64,000 bases of DNA from Crocinitomicaceae bacterium (GCA_023957475.1 JAMLHA010000016.1:1-64000), one strand, 5' to 3'. Shown: positions 35,571 to 44,579, counted from the first letter of the stretch. The notes: a model not told the origin generated them from the sequence alone. Program-made: numbers and translations.

Positions 35571-36589
35571 GCCCAAACTTTAGCTCCTTCTGAGCAATTT
35601 TTGCAAATATCAATTGAATTTCTATTTCTAAATAGCGTATTTCTAAATCCGCTGTATCGTTTGGAGTGCCAGATGGTATTGAAATCATGCTTATTCAAAT
35701 CTCCTAATTGGTGCAATGCATCTTTATCAAAACAGCAAGGAACAACTTTTGCGTCCCATGTAAATACACAGCTTGACCACATTCTCCAACAATGATTACC
35801 TGTTTTCCACTTCAATGCATAAGTACCATCGGATTGCAATTTATAGCGAGCGTATTTTTCATTTTTAGGCATTAAAGGATTGCCATTTTTATAATCGTAA
35901 AGTTGAGCCGTTTTAATTCTCACCTCATCGATACCCATTTCTTTGCCTAATGCAAAAACACCCGGTATTTCATGTTCATTTGGTTGAACAGCTAAAAATT
36001 GAAAAATCAAATGAGGTGTTTGCGATTTTAAACGTTTTTTTGCCTCAATCATCATTTTTGCACCAGCGATGACTTTGGTAAGTTTTCCATGCACTCGGTA
36101 ACTTTCATACGTTTTTTGTGTCAAACCGTCAATTGAAATAATCAATCTATCCAAACCAGATTTCACCACATCCTCCGCTATTTTGTCGTTATTAATAAAA
36201 TGAGCATTTGTAGATGTTGCAGTATAAATATTCAACGTTTTAGCTTTTTTGATTAAATCCAAAAATTGTGGATTTAAAAAAGGTTCACCTTGAAAGTAAT
36301 AATTGATGTAAAACACATGTTTTGATAGCTGTTTTAAAATTTCATCGTGTGTTTCTAATTTTAATCGTCCTGTTGGTCGCGTAAATTGCTTCAAACCGCT
36401 TGGACATTCGGGGCAACCTAAATTACACGCTGTAGTTGGTTCAATACTCAATGCATAGGGCATACCTTTGTGAAAATCTTTCTTTTTCCAGCGAGAATAC
36501 CAAAAAGAATAATATAGCAACATCATGTTCCACACTCTACTAAAAGTTAAGTGTTTCAATATATGTATAGCATCTCTAATCTTTCTCAC
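35567..36589 (-). CDS. Radical SAM/SPASM domain protein
   Basis: 340 residues. The [4Fe-4S] radical SAM motif is CNLGCPEC near residue 57, and the C-terminal SPASM-type region has CWRMWSSCVF, VPCCF and ICKNC cysteines for extra clusters. Such enzymes modify peptides, sugars or cofactors; no precursor peptide or partner gene is evident, so the substrate is unknown. A Fur/PerR-like palindrome lies about 20 bases upstream, between likely promoter elements, which would suit an Fe-S enzyme. Confidence 0.82.
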   Translation of the reverse strand: MRKIRDAIHILKHLTFSRVWNMMLLYYSFWYSRWKKKDFHKGMPYALSIEPTTACNLGCPECPSGLKQFTRPTGRLKLETHDEILKQLSKHVFYINYYFQGEPFLNPQFLDLIKKAKTLNIYTATSTNAHFINNDKIAEDVVKSGLDRLIISIDGLTQKTYESYRVHGKLTKVIAGAKMMIEAKKRLKSQTPHLIFQFLAVQPNEHEIPGVFALGKEMGIDEVRIKTAQLYDYKNGNPLMPKNEKYARYKLQSDGTYALKWKTGNHCWRMWSSCVFTWDAKVVPCCFDKDALHQLGDLNKHDFNTIWHSKRYSGFRNTLFRNRNSIDICKNCSEGAKVWA

Positions 36590-36593
36590 ACTT

Positions 36594-36601
36594 CAAATTT
36601 A
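36594..36601 (-). promoter_or_regulatory. -7 element of the radical SAM gene
   Basis: TAAATTTG on the minus strand, close to the ATG at 36589. The palindrome at 36609-36625 lies directly upstream of it. Confidence 0.4.
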
Positions 36602-36608
36602 GTTATTA

Positions 36609-36625
36609 TTTTGAATTATTCTAAA
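36609..36625. promoter_or_regulatory. Fur/PerR-like operator, second copy
   Basis: Minus strand TTTAGAATAATTCAAAA agrees with the perfect palindrome at 11801-11817 at 15 of 17 positions and keeps the 7-1-7 plan with one mismatch between arms. It lies seven bases upstream of the -7 element. Confidence 0.45.
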
Positions 36626-36656
36626 TAATAGGTAAAAAACAATGTAAATAGAAAAA

Positions 36657-37481
36657 TTAAATCTTAATTGAGAAGAAAGGTAAAATTGAAAATGAATACC
36701 CTCCAAACAGATATCTTGTTCCACGTAATTTTAATCCTATACCATATCTGTTTATTCTATAATTAAATTGAGCATTTAGTGTAGCTCCTATATCAAAATC
36801 TCCAAAAAATAACCCTCCTATTCTTGGTCCGATATTTAAAGAAGTTTCTATTCCTGATTTTTCATTTATAGCGTGACCAAAATAAAATCCTGGGCTAACT
36901 AAATCAATCATAACTCCACTAAAGAAAGTTTTTTCAGCCGAAGGTCCATGGTGATAATAATCAACGGCTGAAACGTATTTAGGCCCGAATAAATATGACA
37001 TAGATATCCATCTTATATCTAGTTTAAACACATTTTTAGGATTCTTTGGAGGCTTCCTTCCTAAACGACCTCCGAAAGCAATTCCAACATTTCCTCCAAC
37101 TCCATCAAATCTTTCACTTGCAAAACCATGTAAATACATTTCAGTTCCACTAAAAACATCAATATAAAAACCTCTTTTTAAAGAATGATGTCTAAGATAT
37201 AGGTCATCAATAGATTGGGCACCCTGATATATTTTATCTAAATTCTTAATTCGATTTGACAAATCATAGGCTCTTCTATAATTTCCAATTTCAATCTCTT
37301 GCTCAATCTGCATACGAAATTCATATTCCTTTTTTAGTTTTTGAACTAACAATGTATCATTGTTTTCAGTAGCATGTGAAATATCATTTTGTAATTCTTT
37401 AATTCTATTCTGATTGGTCGTTTGATTATAGGAAATTAAAGGAATTATGACTATTATTAGAGTAATAAACACATTTTTCAT
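36657..37481 (-). CDS. Secreted or outer-membrane protein of unknown function
   Basis: 274 residues: signal peptide (about 1-19), a helical charged stretch with TPR-like character (about 20-95, RIKELQNDISHATENNDTLL region), then a glycine- and aromatic-rich beta region ending FFSIKI, the usual close of an outer-membrane barrel. No family recognised. Stands alone between the radical SAM gene and asnB. Confidence 0.6.
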   Translation of the reverse strand: MKNVFITLIIVIIPLISYNQTTNQNRIKELQNDISHATENNDTLLVQKLKKEYEFRMQIEQEIEIGNYRRAYDLSNRIKNLDKIYQGAQSIDDLYLRHHSLKRGFYIDVFSGTEMYLHGFASERFDGVGGNVGIAFGGRLGRKPPKNPKNVFKLDIRWISMSYLFGPKYVSAVDYYHHGPSAEKTFFSGVMIDLVSPGFYFGHAINEKSGIETSLNIGPRIGGLFFGDFDIGATLNAQFNYRINRYGIGLKLRGTRYLFGGYSFSILPFFSIKI

Positions 37482-37613
37482 AAAGAATAGTTTTAAGTCT
37501 GTAGTCTATTAAATCGCTCTATATTTATAAGCAAATTTAAATTAATTTTAATTGCGCCAAAGCAAATTCCAATAAATTTTCCAATCTAATATTCTTCAAT
37601 AACGTTGCTTTAC

Positions 37614-37621
37614 TATCTTTG
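37614..37621 (+). promoter_or_regulatory. -7 element very close to the asnB start
   Basis: TATCTTTG ends four bases before the ATG. If real, the transcript would be leaderless or nearly so. Confidence 0.4.
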
Positions 37622-37625
37622 TAGC

Positions 37626-39530
37626 ATGTGTGGTATCGCTGGATTTATAGACTTTAATAAAAAATCATCTTATGAAACGCTTCAAAAGATGACCGACACG
37701 TTGTATCACAGAGGTCCAGACGGTGCTGGATATGAGCTATTCAATACTTCAGACGCACAAATTGGTTTTGGTCACCGCCGATTGGCAATCATAGATTTAA
37801 CGGAACATGGAAAACAACCAATGTTATTCGATAAATTATGGATTACGTTTAACGGTGAAATTTATAATTTCAATGACATAAAATCTGAATTATCCGCACT
37901 TGGGCATTCATTTTATAGTAATTCTGACACAGAAGTTATTTTACACGCATACAAACAATGGGGCAGTAATTGTTTGTCTAAATTCGTAGGAATGTATGCT
38001 TTTGTCCTATTCGATAGCGAAAACAACGAACTTTTTATTGCACGAGATAGAACCGGTGTTAAACCTTTAAACTACTATTTCAACGATGGATTGTTTTTAT
38101 TTGCCTCTGAATTGAAAGCATTTCATGAACATCCTGACTTTGTCAAAAAAATTAAAAAAAATGCGGTGGCTACTTTTATGCAGTATGGAAACATACCTGG
38201 AAGTGATTGCATTTTTGAATATTGTACAAAACTGTTACCAGGTCATTTTGCTACGATAAATTTATCAAATCGCAATATTGCGATATCACAATATTGGAAT
38301 GTTTACGATTATTACAATCAGCCAAAAAAATCGATTTCATTTAACGAAGCCAAAGAAGAAACTGAAAAATTATTAGTATCTGCCTGTAACTTCAGAATGA
38401 TAGCAGATGTGCCTGTTGGTATATTTCTTAGCAGTGGTTATGATAGCACAACAGTCACCGCTTTACTACAAAAGGACAGTTCGCAAAAATTAAAAACCTA
38501 CACGATTGGTGTACCAGACATTGGTTTAAACGAGGCTCCTTATGCTGCTGAAATAGCGCAACATTTAGGTACCGATCATACCACTTACACCTGTACAGAA
38601 AAAGAAGCATTGGAATTTATTTCAGAATTGCCTTTTTACTACGATGAGCCGTATGCTGATAGCAGTGCCATTCCAACTCATTTAGTCAGTAAAATTGCAC
38701 GCAAAGATGTTACTGTTGCTCTAAGCGCTGATGGTGGTGATGAAGTTTTTGCAGGTTATAATCGTTATGACTATTTAGCTCGATACGGGCAAAAAATAAA
38801 TGCAATTCCAAGTTTTGCTCGAAAAATCATTGCGAAAACGATGGACATCATTCCATCAGAAGCTTTACCTATTTTAAAAAATAAATACAATTTTCATAAT
38901 CGCTATGAAAAACTAAAAGGCATTCTTCAAAACCCAAGTTCAACACAAATCATGTTAAGTTTGAGCCAGCAATTCACCGACAATCAAGTAAAAAACTTGA
39001 TGAACTTTCAGACTGATTTGCCAACCAATTTATTCATGAGCAATGAGCTAAAAGAAGAATTCTATTCTCCTCTATCGTATATGATGGCGATCGATTATCA
39101 AACGTATTTAGTGGATGACATCATGCAGAAAGTTGATCGTGCAACTATGTCAGTTAGCCTGGAGGGAAGAGAACCATTATTGGATCATCGTTTAATTGAG
39201 TGGGCTGCAACTTTACCTGATGAATACAAGTACAACAAAGGCATTAAAAAGTATATTTTAAGAGAAATTACCCACCAATACATTCCAGAAACACTCTTAA
39301 ATCGACCTAAAATGGGTTTTGCGATCCCTATAGCTAAATGGTTAGCAACTGATTTAAGGCCTTATTTAGAAGAATACATCAATGAAAAAAGAATAACAGA
39401 ACAAGGTTTATTCAATTGGACAGCAGTTTTAAAATTAAAAACCGATTTTCTATCAGGGAAAAAAGAATATGATTTTAAAATGTGGTATTTATTGATGTTT
39501 CAAATGTGGTATGATAAATGGATGAAATGA
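37626..39530 (+). CDS. asnB: Asparagine synthetase (glutamine-hydrolysing), AsnB type
   Basis: 634 residues. The start is set so that Met is followed by Cys2, the glutaminase nucleophile (MCGIAGF). N-terminal class II amidotransferase (HRGPDGAG near 32, FNGEIYNF near 75); C-terminal ATP-PPi domain with the loop reading SSGYDS instead of the usual SGGxDS. This type is common in surface-polysaccharide loci, where it may amidate sugars rather than make free asparagine. The next gene, a glycosyltransferase, overlaps its stop. One palindrome copy is inside at 38267-38286. Confidence 0.85.
   Translation: MCGIAGFIDFNKKSSYETLQKMTDTLYHRGPDGAGYELFNTSDAQIGFGHRRLAIIDLTEHGKQPMLFDKLWITFNGEIYNFNDIKSELSALGHSFYSNSDTEVILHAYKQWGSNCLSKFVGMYAFVLFDSENNELFIARDRTGVKPLNYYFNDGLFLFASELKAFHEHPDFVKKIKKNAVATFMQYGNIPGSDCIFEYCTKLLPGHFATINLSNRNIAISQYWNVYDYYNQPKKSISFNEAKEETEKLLVSACNFRMIADVPVGIFLSSGYDSTTVTALLQKDSSQKLKTYTIGVPDIGLNEAPYAAEIAQHLGTDHTTYTCTEKEALEFISELPFYYDEPYADSSAIPTHLVSKIARKDVTVALSADGGDEVFAGYNRYDYLARYGQKINAIPSFARKIIAKTMDIIPSEALPILKNKYNFHNRYEKLKGILQNPSSTQIMLSLSQQFTDNQVKNLMNFQTDLPTNLFMSNELKEEFYSPLSYMMAIDYQTYLVDDIMQKVDRATMSVSLEGREPLLDHRLIEWAATLPDEYKYNKGIKKYILREITHQYIPETLLNRPKMGFAIPIAKWLATDLRPYLEEYINEKRITEQGLFNWTAVLKLKTDFLSGKKEYDFKMWYLLMFQMWYDKWMK
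38267..38286. repeat. Palindrome copy 3 (one mismatch)
   Basis: AAATCG-CAATATTG-CGATAT inside asnB, one mismatch to ATATCGNNATATNNCGATAT. The local peptide reads NRNIAI. Confidence 0.6.
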
Positions 39531-40747
39531 AAAACGTTTTGTACATATCATACGATGGGATGACTGATTCATTGGGTCAATCACAAGTTTTACCCTATTT
39601 AGTGGGACTTAGCAAAGAAAATTATAAAATCAGTTTAATCAGTTGTGAAAAACCAGAAAGGTTTCTTCTTTTCAAAGAACAGATTCAAGCTATTTGTGAT
39701 CATTCCAACATCGAATGGCATCCAATAAATTACACGAAGCGACCTCCTCTCCTCTCTACAATTTGGGATGTATGGCAACTAAAAAGAAAAGCCACTCAAT
39801 TGCATAAAATCAACTCATTTCAATTAGTTCATTGCAGAAGTTACATTGCTGCATTGGTTGGACTACAAATGAAAAAGAGGTATCAGACAAAATTTGTATT
39901 TGATATGCGAGGATTTTGGGCAGATGAACGTGTAGATGGTAAAATTTGGAGTCTTTCCAACCCTATCCTTAAATCGGTATATAACTATTTCAAGAAAAAA
40001 GAACGTCTCTTTTTTAGCCAATCCGACAAAATCGTCTGTTTGACCAACAATGGAAAACAAGAAATACTTTCATGGAATTTATCAAACGTTACCGACCAAA
40101 AAATAGTTGTTATACCATGTTGTGTAGATATTGATTTATTTAATCCTACTACCATTTCAATTGAGCAAACGCAAGGATTAAAAAAACAGTTAGGCATTTC
40201 ATCTGATGATTTTATCCTTGGCTACGTTGGTTCTATCGGAACATGGTATATGCTTCCAGAGATGTTGGATTACTTCAACGTTTTTCAACAGCATAAACCA
40301 ACTGCTAAGTTTTTATTTATCACCAATGAACCTCCTGAAGCAATACGCTCTCAAGCAATTGAAAAAGGAATAAACCCAGATAACATACTCATTACATCAT
40401 GCTTTCACAAAGAAATGCCTCTTTACATTTCCACTTTTGATGCATCTATCTTTTTTATAATTCCATCTTATTCCAAAAAAGCATCATCACCAACAAAGCA
40501 AGGTGAAATTATGTCAATGGGGATTCCTTTAATATGCAACTCCAATGTGGGCGACACCGATAAAATTGTTTTAAAATACAAATCAGGAATTGTTATTGAT
40601 GAATTCACTACAAATTGTTATAAAAGCGCCTTGAGTATTGCAGAAAACTACGATAAATCAGAAACACAAAGAGGTGCAAAAGAACATTTTTCATTGGAGA
40701 CTGGAGTAAAAAATTACACATCTATTTACAGAGAATTAATCGGATAA
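39527..40747 (+). CDS. Glycosyltransferase, GT4-like
   Basis: About 406 residues with a GT-B fold: N-terminal acceptor lobe (GMTDSLGQSQVLPYLVGLS near 12), C-terminal donor lobe (ILGYVGSIGTWYMLPEML near 238, KQGEIMSMGIPLICNSNVGD near 327 with the GT4-type glutamate). Adds a sugar to a surface glycan; donor and acceptor unknown. The ATG at 39527 overlaps the asnB stop (ATGA); an ATG three codons earlier is also possible. Confidence 0.8.
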   Translation: MKNVLYISYDGMTDSLGQSQVLPYLVGLSKENYKISLISCEKPERFLLFKEQIQAICDHSNIEWHPINYTKRPPLLSTIWDVWQLKRKATQLHKINSFQLVHCRSYIAALVGLQMKKRYQTKFVFDMRGFWADERVDGKIWSLSNPILKSVYNYFKKKERLFFSQSDKIVCLTNNGKQEILSWNLSNVTDQKIVVIPCCVDIDLFNPTTISIEQTQGLKKQLGISSDDFILGYVGSIGTWYMLPEMLDYFNVFQQHKPTAKFLFITNEPPEAIRSQAIEKGINPDNILITSCFHKEMPLYISTFDASIFFIIPSYSKKASSPTKQGEIMSMGIPLICNSNVGDTDKIVLKYKSGIVIDEFTTNCYKSALSIAENYDKSETQRGAKEHFSLETGVKNYTSIYRELIG

Positions 40748-40801
40748 TAGCGTTATTTCATTTTTTACTTGTAAATTTGCACTTTATTAATTCTGCTCGA
40801 G

Positions 40802-41716
40802 ATGAACACAAAAGGAAATGGTAGAAATAAAACTACCAAAACAGGTAAATCAACTACCTCAAAATCAAAACAAGCTGCTCCAAAGAGTGCTGCCAAATCA
40901 ACAAAAAAAACAACTGATAAATCGCATAAAGTTTTAAAAGCTAAAAGTCGATTTGTTGATTTCAAAGAAAAACAAAAAAAGGGAGATCCACTTCCAAGTT
41001 TCAATGAAGATTCCATTCGATTAAATAAATATTTATCCAATGCAGGTATTTGCTCTCGAAGAGAAGCCGATGTGCTGATTGCAACGGGTGTAGTTTCTGT
41101 AAATGGTAAAGTTGTTACTGAATTGGGTTATAAAATTGCTCCAACCGATGTGGTAAAATACGATGAAGAAACAATACGTGCCGAAGTGAAACGTTATGTA
41201 CTATTAAATAAACCAAAAGGTTTTGTAATGGTTGCAAATGACCCATTGAATAAAAAAGCGGCTTCTTATCTTGTAAAAAAAGCATGCAAAGAGCGTATTT
41301 ATCCGGTTGATAGATTAGACAAAGAAACATCTGGATTGATATTATATACCAATGATGGAGATTTAGCTAAAAAATTGATACACCCACAACGAAAAGCATC
41401 ACAATTATTTGATGTTTCACTTAACAAACCTCTAAAAAAAGAGGATTTTGAAAAACTAAAGTCAGGTGTTGAGCTAGAAGACGGCACATCAAGATTTGAA
41501 CAAATTGAATTTACAAATCCTACATTTTTTGAAATTGGTGTTAAAATTAGAAACACCAAAAATCAGATTATACGTAGAACATTTGAATCATTGGGATACA
41601 AAGTAGAAAAATTAGACCGAGTAGCCTATGCTGATTTAGATAAAAAGGATTTACCAAGAGGTTATTACCGATATTTAACAGAAAAAGAAGTTGCATTTTT
41701 AAAAATGTCGTCATGA
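40802..41716 (+). CDS. rluB: rRNA pseudouridine synthase, RluB/RsuA family
   Basis: 304 residues. A Lys/Thr/Ser-rich N-terminal extension (about 1-50) is followed by an S4 RNA-binding domain (IRLNKYLSNAGICSRREAD near 64) and the catalytic domain with the active Asp in YPVDRLDKETSGL near 165 and RNTKNQIIRRTFESLGYKV near 250. Isomerises a uridine in 23S rRNA, by family most likely the RluB site. A TAAATTTG motif at 40772-40779 may be its -7 element. Stop overlaps the next start. Confidence 0.87.
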   Translation: MNTKGNGRNKTTKTGKSTTSKSKQAAPKSAAKSTKKTTDKSHKVLKAKSRFVDFKEKQKKGDPLPSFNEDSIRLNKYLSNAGICSRREADVLIATGVVSVNGKVVTELGYKIAPTDVVKYDEETIRAEVKRYVLLNKPKGFVMVANDPLNKKAASYLVKKACKERIYPVDRLDKETSGLILYTNDGDLAKKLIHPQRKASQLFDVSLNKPLKKEDFEKLKSGVELEDGTSRFEQIEFTNPTFFEIGVKIRNTKNQIIRRTFESLGYKVEKLDRVAYADLDKKDLPRGYYRYLTEKEVAFLKMSS

Positions 41717-42591
41717 AACAACTAGTAATTTTAACATTGATTGCTTTATTTTCGTTACCTGCGATTGCGCAAAAAAGAAAATACGATAAACCAAAAGACG
41801 CCGATAAAAAAGGCACATTGTTTTTTTATTGGGGTTATAACCGTTCTTTTTATTCAAAAAGCAATTTGAGATTTGTTGGTTCAGGTTATGATTTCACGAT
41901 GGGAGATGCAAAAGCACATGACAACCCTTCAAAACTAGGGTGGCATTACTTTGATCCAAAACGAATCACTGTACCACAATTCAACGTTAGAATTGGTTAC
42001 TATTTTAAAGATAACTGGGCTATTTCTTTTGGGTATGACCATTTAAAGTACATTTTTGCAGATCAAAATCATGTTAAGCTTTCCGGACACATCGATCCCG
42101 GAGTAGATAATACCACAATGCTATCTGGCGATTACAAAGATTATGACTACACAACTGACAGAAATACGTTTCATTATGAAAATTCAAATGGGCTAAATTA
42201 CCTTCGCTTTGAAATAACACGCTCTAACCAATGGTATAGAACAAAAGGCAAGGGATGGTTTGCTTTTACAACAAATATAGGAGCATCTATTGGTGGTTTA
42301 TTGTCATATAACGATTTTACTTTTGCAGGGAAGAAAGATATGGTTACAATTTCCATGTCTGGCTATGGAATTTCTGGCCATTTAGGCTTGCGTTTTGAAT
42401 TCTTTAGACATGTCTTTTTACAAGCCAATTATGGTGGAGGTTTTATGCATCAAGTAAAAGTTAGGACACGCCCAGATGATAAATCTGCATTTGCACGACA
42501 AGTATATGGGTACATGCAAATGGAAGCTGTCATTGGCGCATTGTTTTACATTCCTACAAAAAATAATTGCGGCACTTGCCCAACATGGTAA
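41713..42591 (+). CDS. Outer-membrane beta-barrel protein, unknown
   Basis: 292 residues with a signal peptide (about 1-20, ending AIAQ) and a Gly/Tyr/Phe-rich body of alternating strands, as in Bacteroidota outer-membrane barrels. A Cys pair NNCGTCPTW is at the very end. No named family recognised. ATGA overlap with the pseudouridine synthase gene suggests co-expression. Confidence 0.6.
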   Translation: MKQLVILTLIALFSLPAIAQKRKYDKPKDADKKGTLFFYWGYNRSFYSKSNLRFVGSGYDFTMGDAKAHDNPSKLGWHYFDPKRITVPQFNVRIGYYFKDNWAISFGYDHLKYIFADQNHVKLSGHIDPGVDNTTMLSGDYKDYDYTTDRNTFHYENSNGLNYLRFEITRSNQWYRTKGKGWFAFTTNIGASIGGLLSYNDFTFAGKKDMVTISMSGYGISGHLGLRFEFFRHVFLQANYGGGFMHQVKVRTRPDDKSAFARQVYGYMQMEAVIGALFYIPTKNNCGTCPTW

Positions 42592-42750
42592 TTTGAGTTG
42601 ATTTTTGTATTCTAAGCTCGTTTAAGGATGATTCATTGATTTATTAACAGTATCCTGAACCTATCGAAGAACTAAACCTGTCTTCAATTTGTCATTTAGT
42701 CATATCACAAAAAAAACCGATCATTTTCAGAGGGTACTGAAAAACTTCAA

Positions 42751-42765
42751 ACCTGAGTTCGATTA
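42751..42765 (+). repeat. IS982 left inverted end
   Basis: ACCTGAGTTCGATTA; its complement occurs at 43763-43777. The transposase stop codon lies within it. Confidence 0.85.
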
Positions 42766-43660
42766 ATAAATTGCTAATTGATTTGTACTTTCCACATCAA
42801 ATTTGATAGCAGGTTTTTTAGGGAAAAAACTATACGCAATTAATCCAGAAATTAGGTTTGCTATAAAATTTTGAAAACATCTATGTCGCGAATGTTCTAC
42901 TTGACAAATATTTTTTAACTCATCATTTATTGTTTCAATAACAGACCTTTTTCTAAATAAAATTTTGTCCTTTAATTCAAGTAAACAATTCTTCATTTTA
43001 TCTCTTATTCCAGTTATTAACTGCACACCATCAACAAATAATAACTGAGTAAGTTTTGCTGAAATATATCCTTTATCGGCGTAAAGTTTACCTTTAATTT
43101 TTTTCAAGAAACTTTGGGTCATTTAATGGGTTTCGGTCATCAACATTTCCTTGTTTTATGATAAAATTCAAAACATCACCTTTCTCATTTACAATGAGAT
43201 GCAATTTAAATCCATAAAACCATCCCATGGTGGATTTTCCAACAGTCGCTATACCTTTAAAAACTTTACTTGACTTAATTCTCTTGTTTTTACATACCCG
43301 AATTGATGTAGAATCTACATACGTAATCCCAGTGCAATCACCCAAACATTGCATTTTCAAAAATAGTGTCATTGGTAAGACAACTTGTTGTGAAAGCTCT
43401 ACAAATCGATTGTAAGAAACTGTATTTGGAAATAAGTGGGTTAAATGCTTTTGAACATAATGCAAGTAAAAATGTTTCAAGTTTTTATGTTGCATTCCAT
43501 GAAAAATAATCAAAATTGTGATGATTTCGCTGTGCGCCATTTTTGGTTTTTTCTTAGCTGTTATTCCAAGTAAATGCCCTTGAATTGACTTTTGAAATTC
43601 TGTACAAAATTCATCTGTAATGTAGAAAATTTCAGTAATTTTATCCTGAGTGAAATACAC
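42763..43660 (-). pseudogene. IS982-family transposase, frameshifted
   Basis: Two overlapping frames: residues 1-188 (43094-43660) and a second part (42763-43122). Together they give the IS982 transposase: N-terminal HTH-like part, first catalytic Asp in GITYVDSTSIR, GWFYGFKLHLI, second Asp in YADKGYI and Glu in RSVIETINDELKN. The break lies in a run of seven As near 43100; with six As the frames would join as KFLEKIKGKL, matching related transposases. So it is either an inactivating one-base insertion, a slippage site, or an assembly error. Confidence 0.85.
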
Positions 43661-43762
43661 AAATTTAGTTTAAATAATTAATATTCAGAACATTAAAGAC
43701 ACTAAATGTATTTCACTCCTTTATTTGATTTTAATATAAGTTACTAACAATCAATTGGTTAA

Positions 43763-43777
43763 TAATCGAACTCAGGT
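43763..43777 (-). repeat. IS982 right inverted end
   Basis: Reads TAATCGAACTCAGGT on the plus strand, the exact complement of the left end. Confidence 0.85.
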
Positions 43778-44131
43778 TAATAGAAAAACTACAATCATGT
43801 TTAATAGTGGCCTTACTCTCACATTTTTCATTAAATAAATAAAAATTAAATAGTTAGAATTAAACTTTCTTAATAACGAGTGCAAAAGTGGTCAGTTTAT
43901 CTTGAATAACTGTTAAAAATTATATAAAAAGCGTATAGAATTTTACAAATGAGTGGTTTTAGTTTATAAATGAGTTTAAAATTGATCATATCGCAATATT
44001 ACGATATGACAATAACCAATAAAAAGAAGCTATCACTTCCTTCTTAATCGATAGATTAGCGAAGATTTATGCTTAGTCCCCAACTTTTTGACTTGACCCC
44101 ATAAACTTCTCAACCCTCCTCTAAATAAAAC
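43778..44131. other. Non-coding stretch between the IS element and tmRNA
   Basis: No ORF of note. It holds palindrome copy 4 (43988-44007) and, at about 44021-44045, a weak hairpin whose centre (GAAGCTATCACTTCC) matches the tmRNA terminator centre (GAAGCTGTCGCTTCC) at 13 of 15 bases. Confidence 0.6.
43988..44007. repeat. Palindrome copy 4 (ATATCG-N8-CGATAT)
   Basis: Exact match to ATATCGNNATATNNCGATAT in non-coding DNA between the IS element and ssrA. Confidence 0.7.
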
Positions 44132-44158
44132 AAAAGAGGAAGCTGTCGCTTCCCTTTT
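44132..44158 (-). terminator. tmRNA terminator
   Basis: AAAAGAGGAAGC and GCTTCCCTTTT pair with one bulged base around a four-base loop; on the minus strand a T-rich tract follows. It lies just after the tmRNA 3' end. Confidence 0.85.
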
Positions 44159-44164
44159 AAATTG

Positions 44165-44567
44165 TGGAGTCGGAGGGTTTCGAACCCTCGTCCAAACAAA
44201 GAGCTTCTAAGGCTTCTACATGCTTAGTTTCTGGTTGATTTTCGACGTTGAATTGGACAGAAACACCCAGAGCAACGCTTAACCTCTAAAAATCTTACGC
44301 CGCCTCCGAGATAAATTTGACGCCAGCTCGAATGGGTGAACCTTCATATTCTCAGTCCATCAAGCAAAGATCTGAGAGAAGGTACTTGTCTAACTTACTG
44401 TACTTCAGTCAGATTAAGCTCTATTAACATACCGTTAATTAAGCAGCAAGTGCGTATGACGTGTTGTCATTTATTGTTTGTGACATGATATTAGCGAGCT
44501 ACACCACAACGCTCGACATGCTTACACTCAGTCGCCGCATCTGCTGTCAAATCCAATACGACCCCTA
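44165..44567 (-). ncRNA. ssrA: Transfer-messenger RNA (tmRNA)
   Basis: The 5' end GGGGTCGTATTGGATTTGAC and the 3' end with GGTTCGAACCCTC and CGACTCCA form the tRNA-like domain; the acceptor strands GGGGTCG/CGACTCC pair over seven bases with one G-U. CCA is not encoded. The tag frame ends YALAA-stop; counting nine codons back gives DNTSYALAA (44468 down to 44439), the length of known Bacteroidota tags. It rescues stalled ribosomes with SmpB and marks the product for proteolysis. One-piece, not permuted. Confidence 0.95.
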
Positions 44568-44579
44568 AATGGTACTACA

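Larger units (their letters stand above)
42751..43777 (-). mobile_element. IS982-family insertion sequence
   Basis: About 1027 bp bounded by perfect 15-bp inverted ends (ACCTGAGTTCGATTA at 42751-42765 and its complement at 43763-43777), with partial matching further in. It encodes one DDE transposase on the minus strand, split by a frameshift. No exact flanking target duplication abuts both ends; a 12-base near repeat (11 of 12) ends at the left boundary and starts five bases past the right one. Confidence 0.88.

Noticed and set aside
40765-41040. Minus-strand ORF of 91 codons over the start of the pseudouridine synthase gene
   Set aside because: It is the complement of the Lys/Thr/Ser-rich extension of a clearly coding gene and resembles no protein.
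43778-44131. Possible small genes or a broken gene beside the IS element
   Set aside because: Only very short frames occur; none has recognisable protein character.
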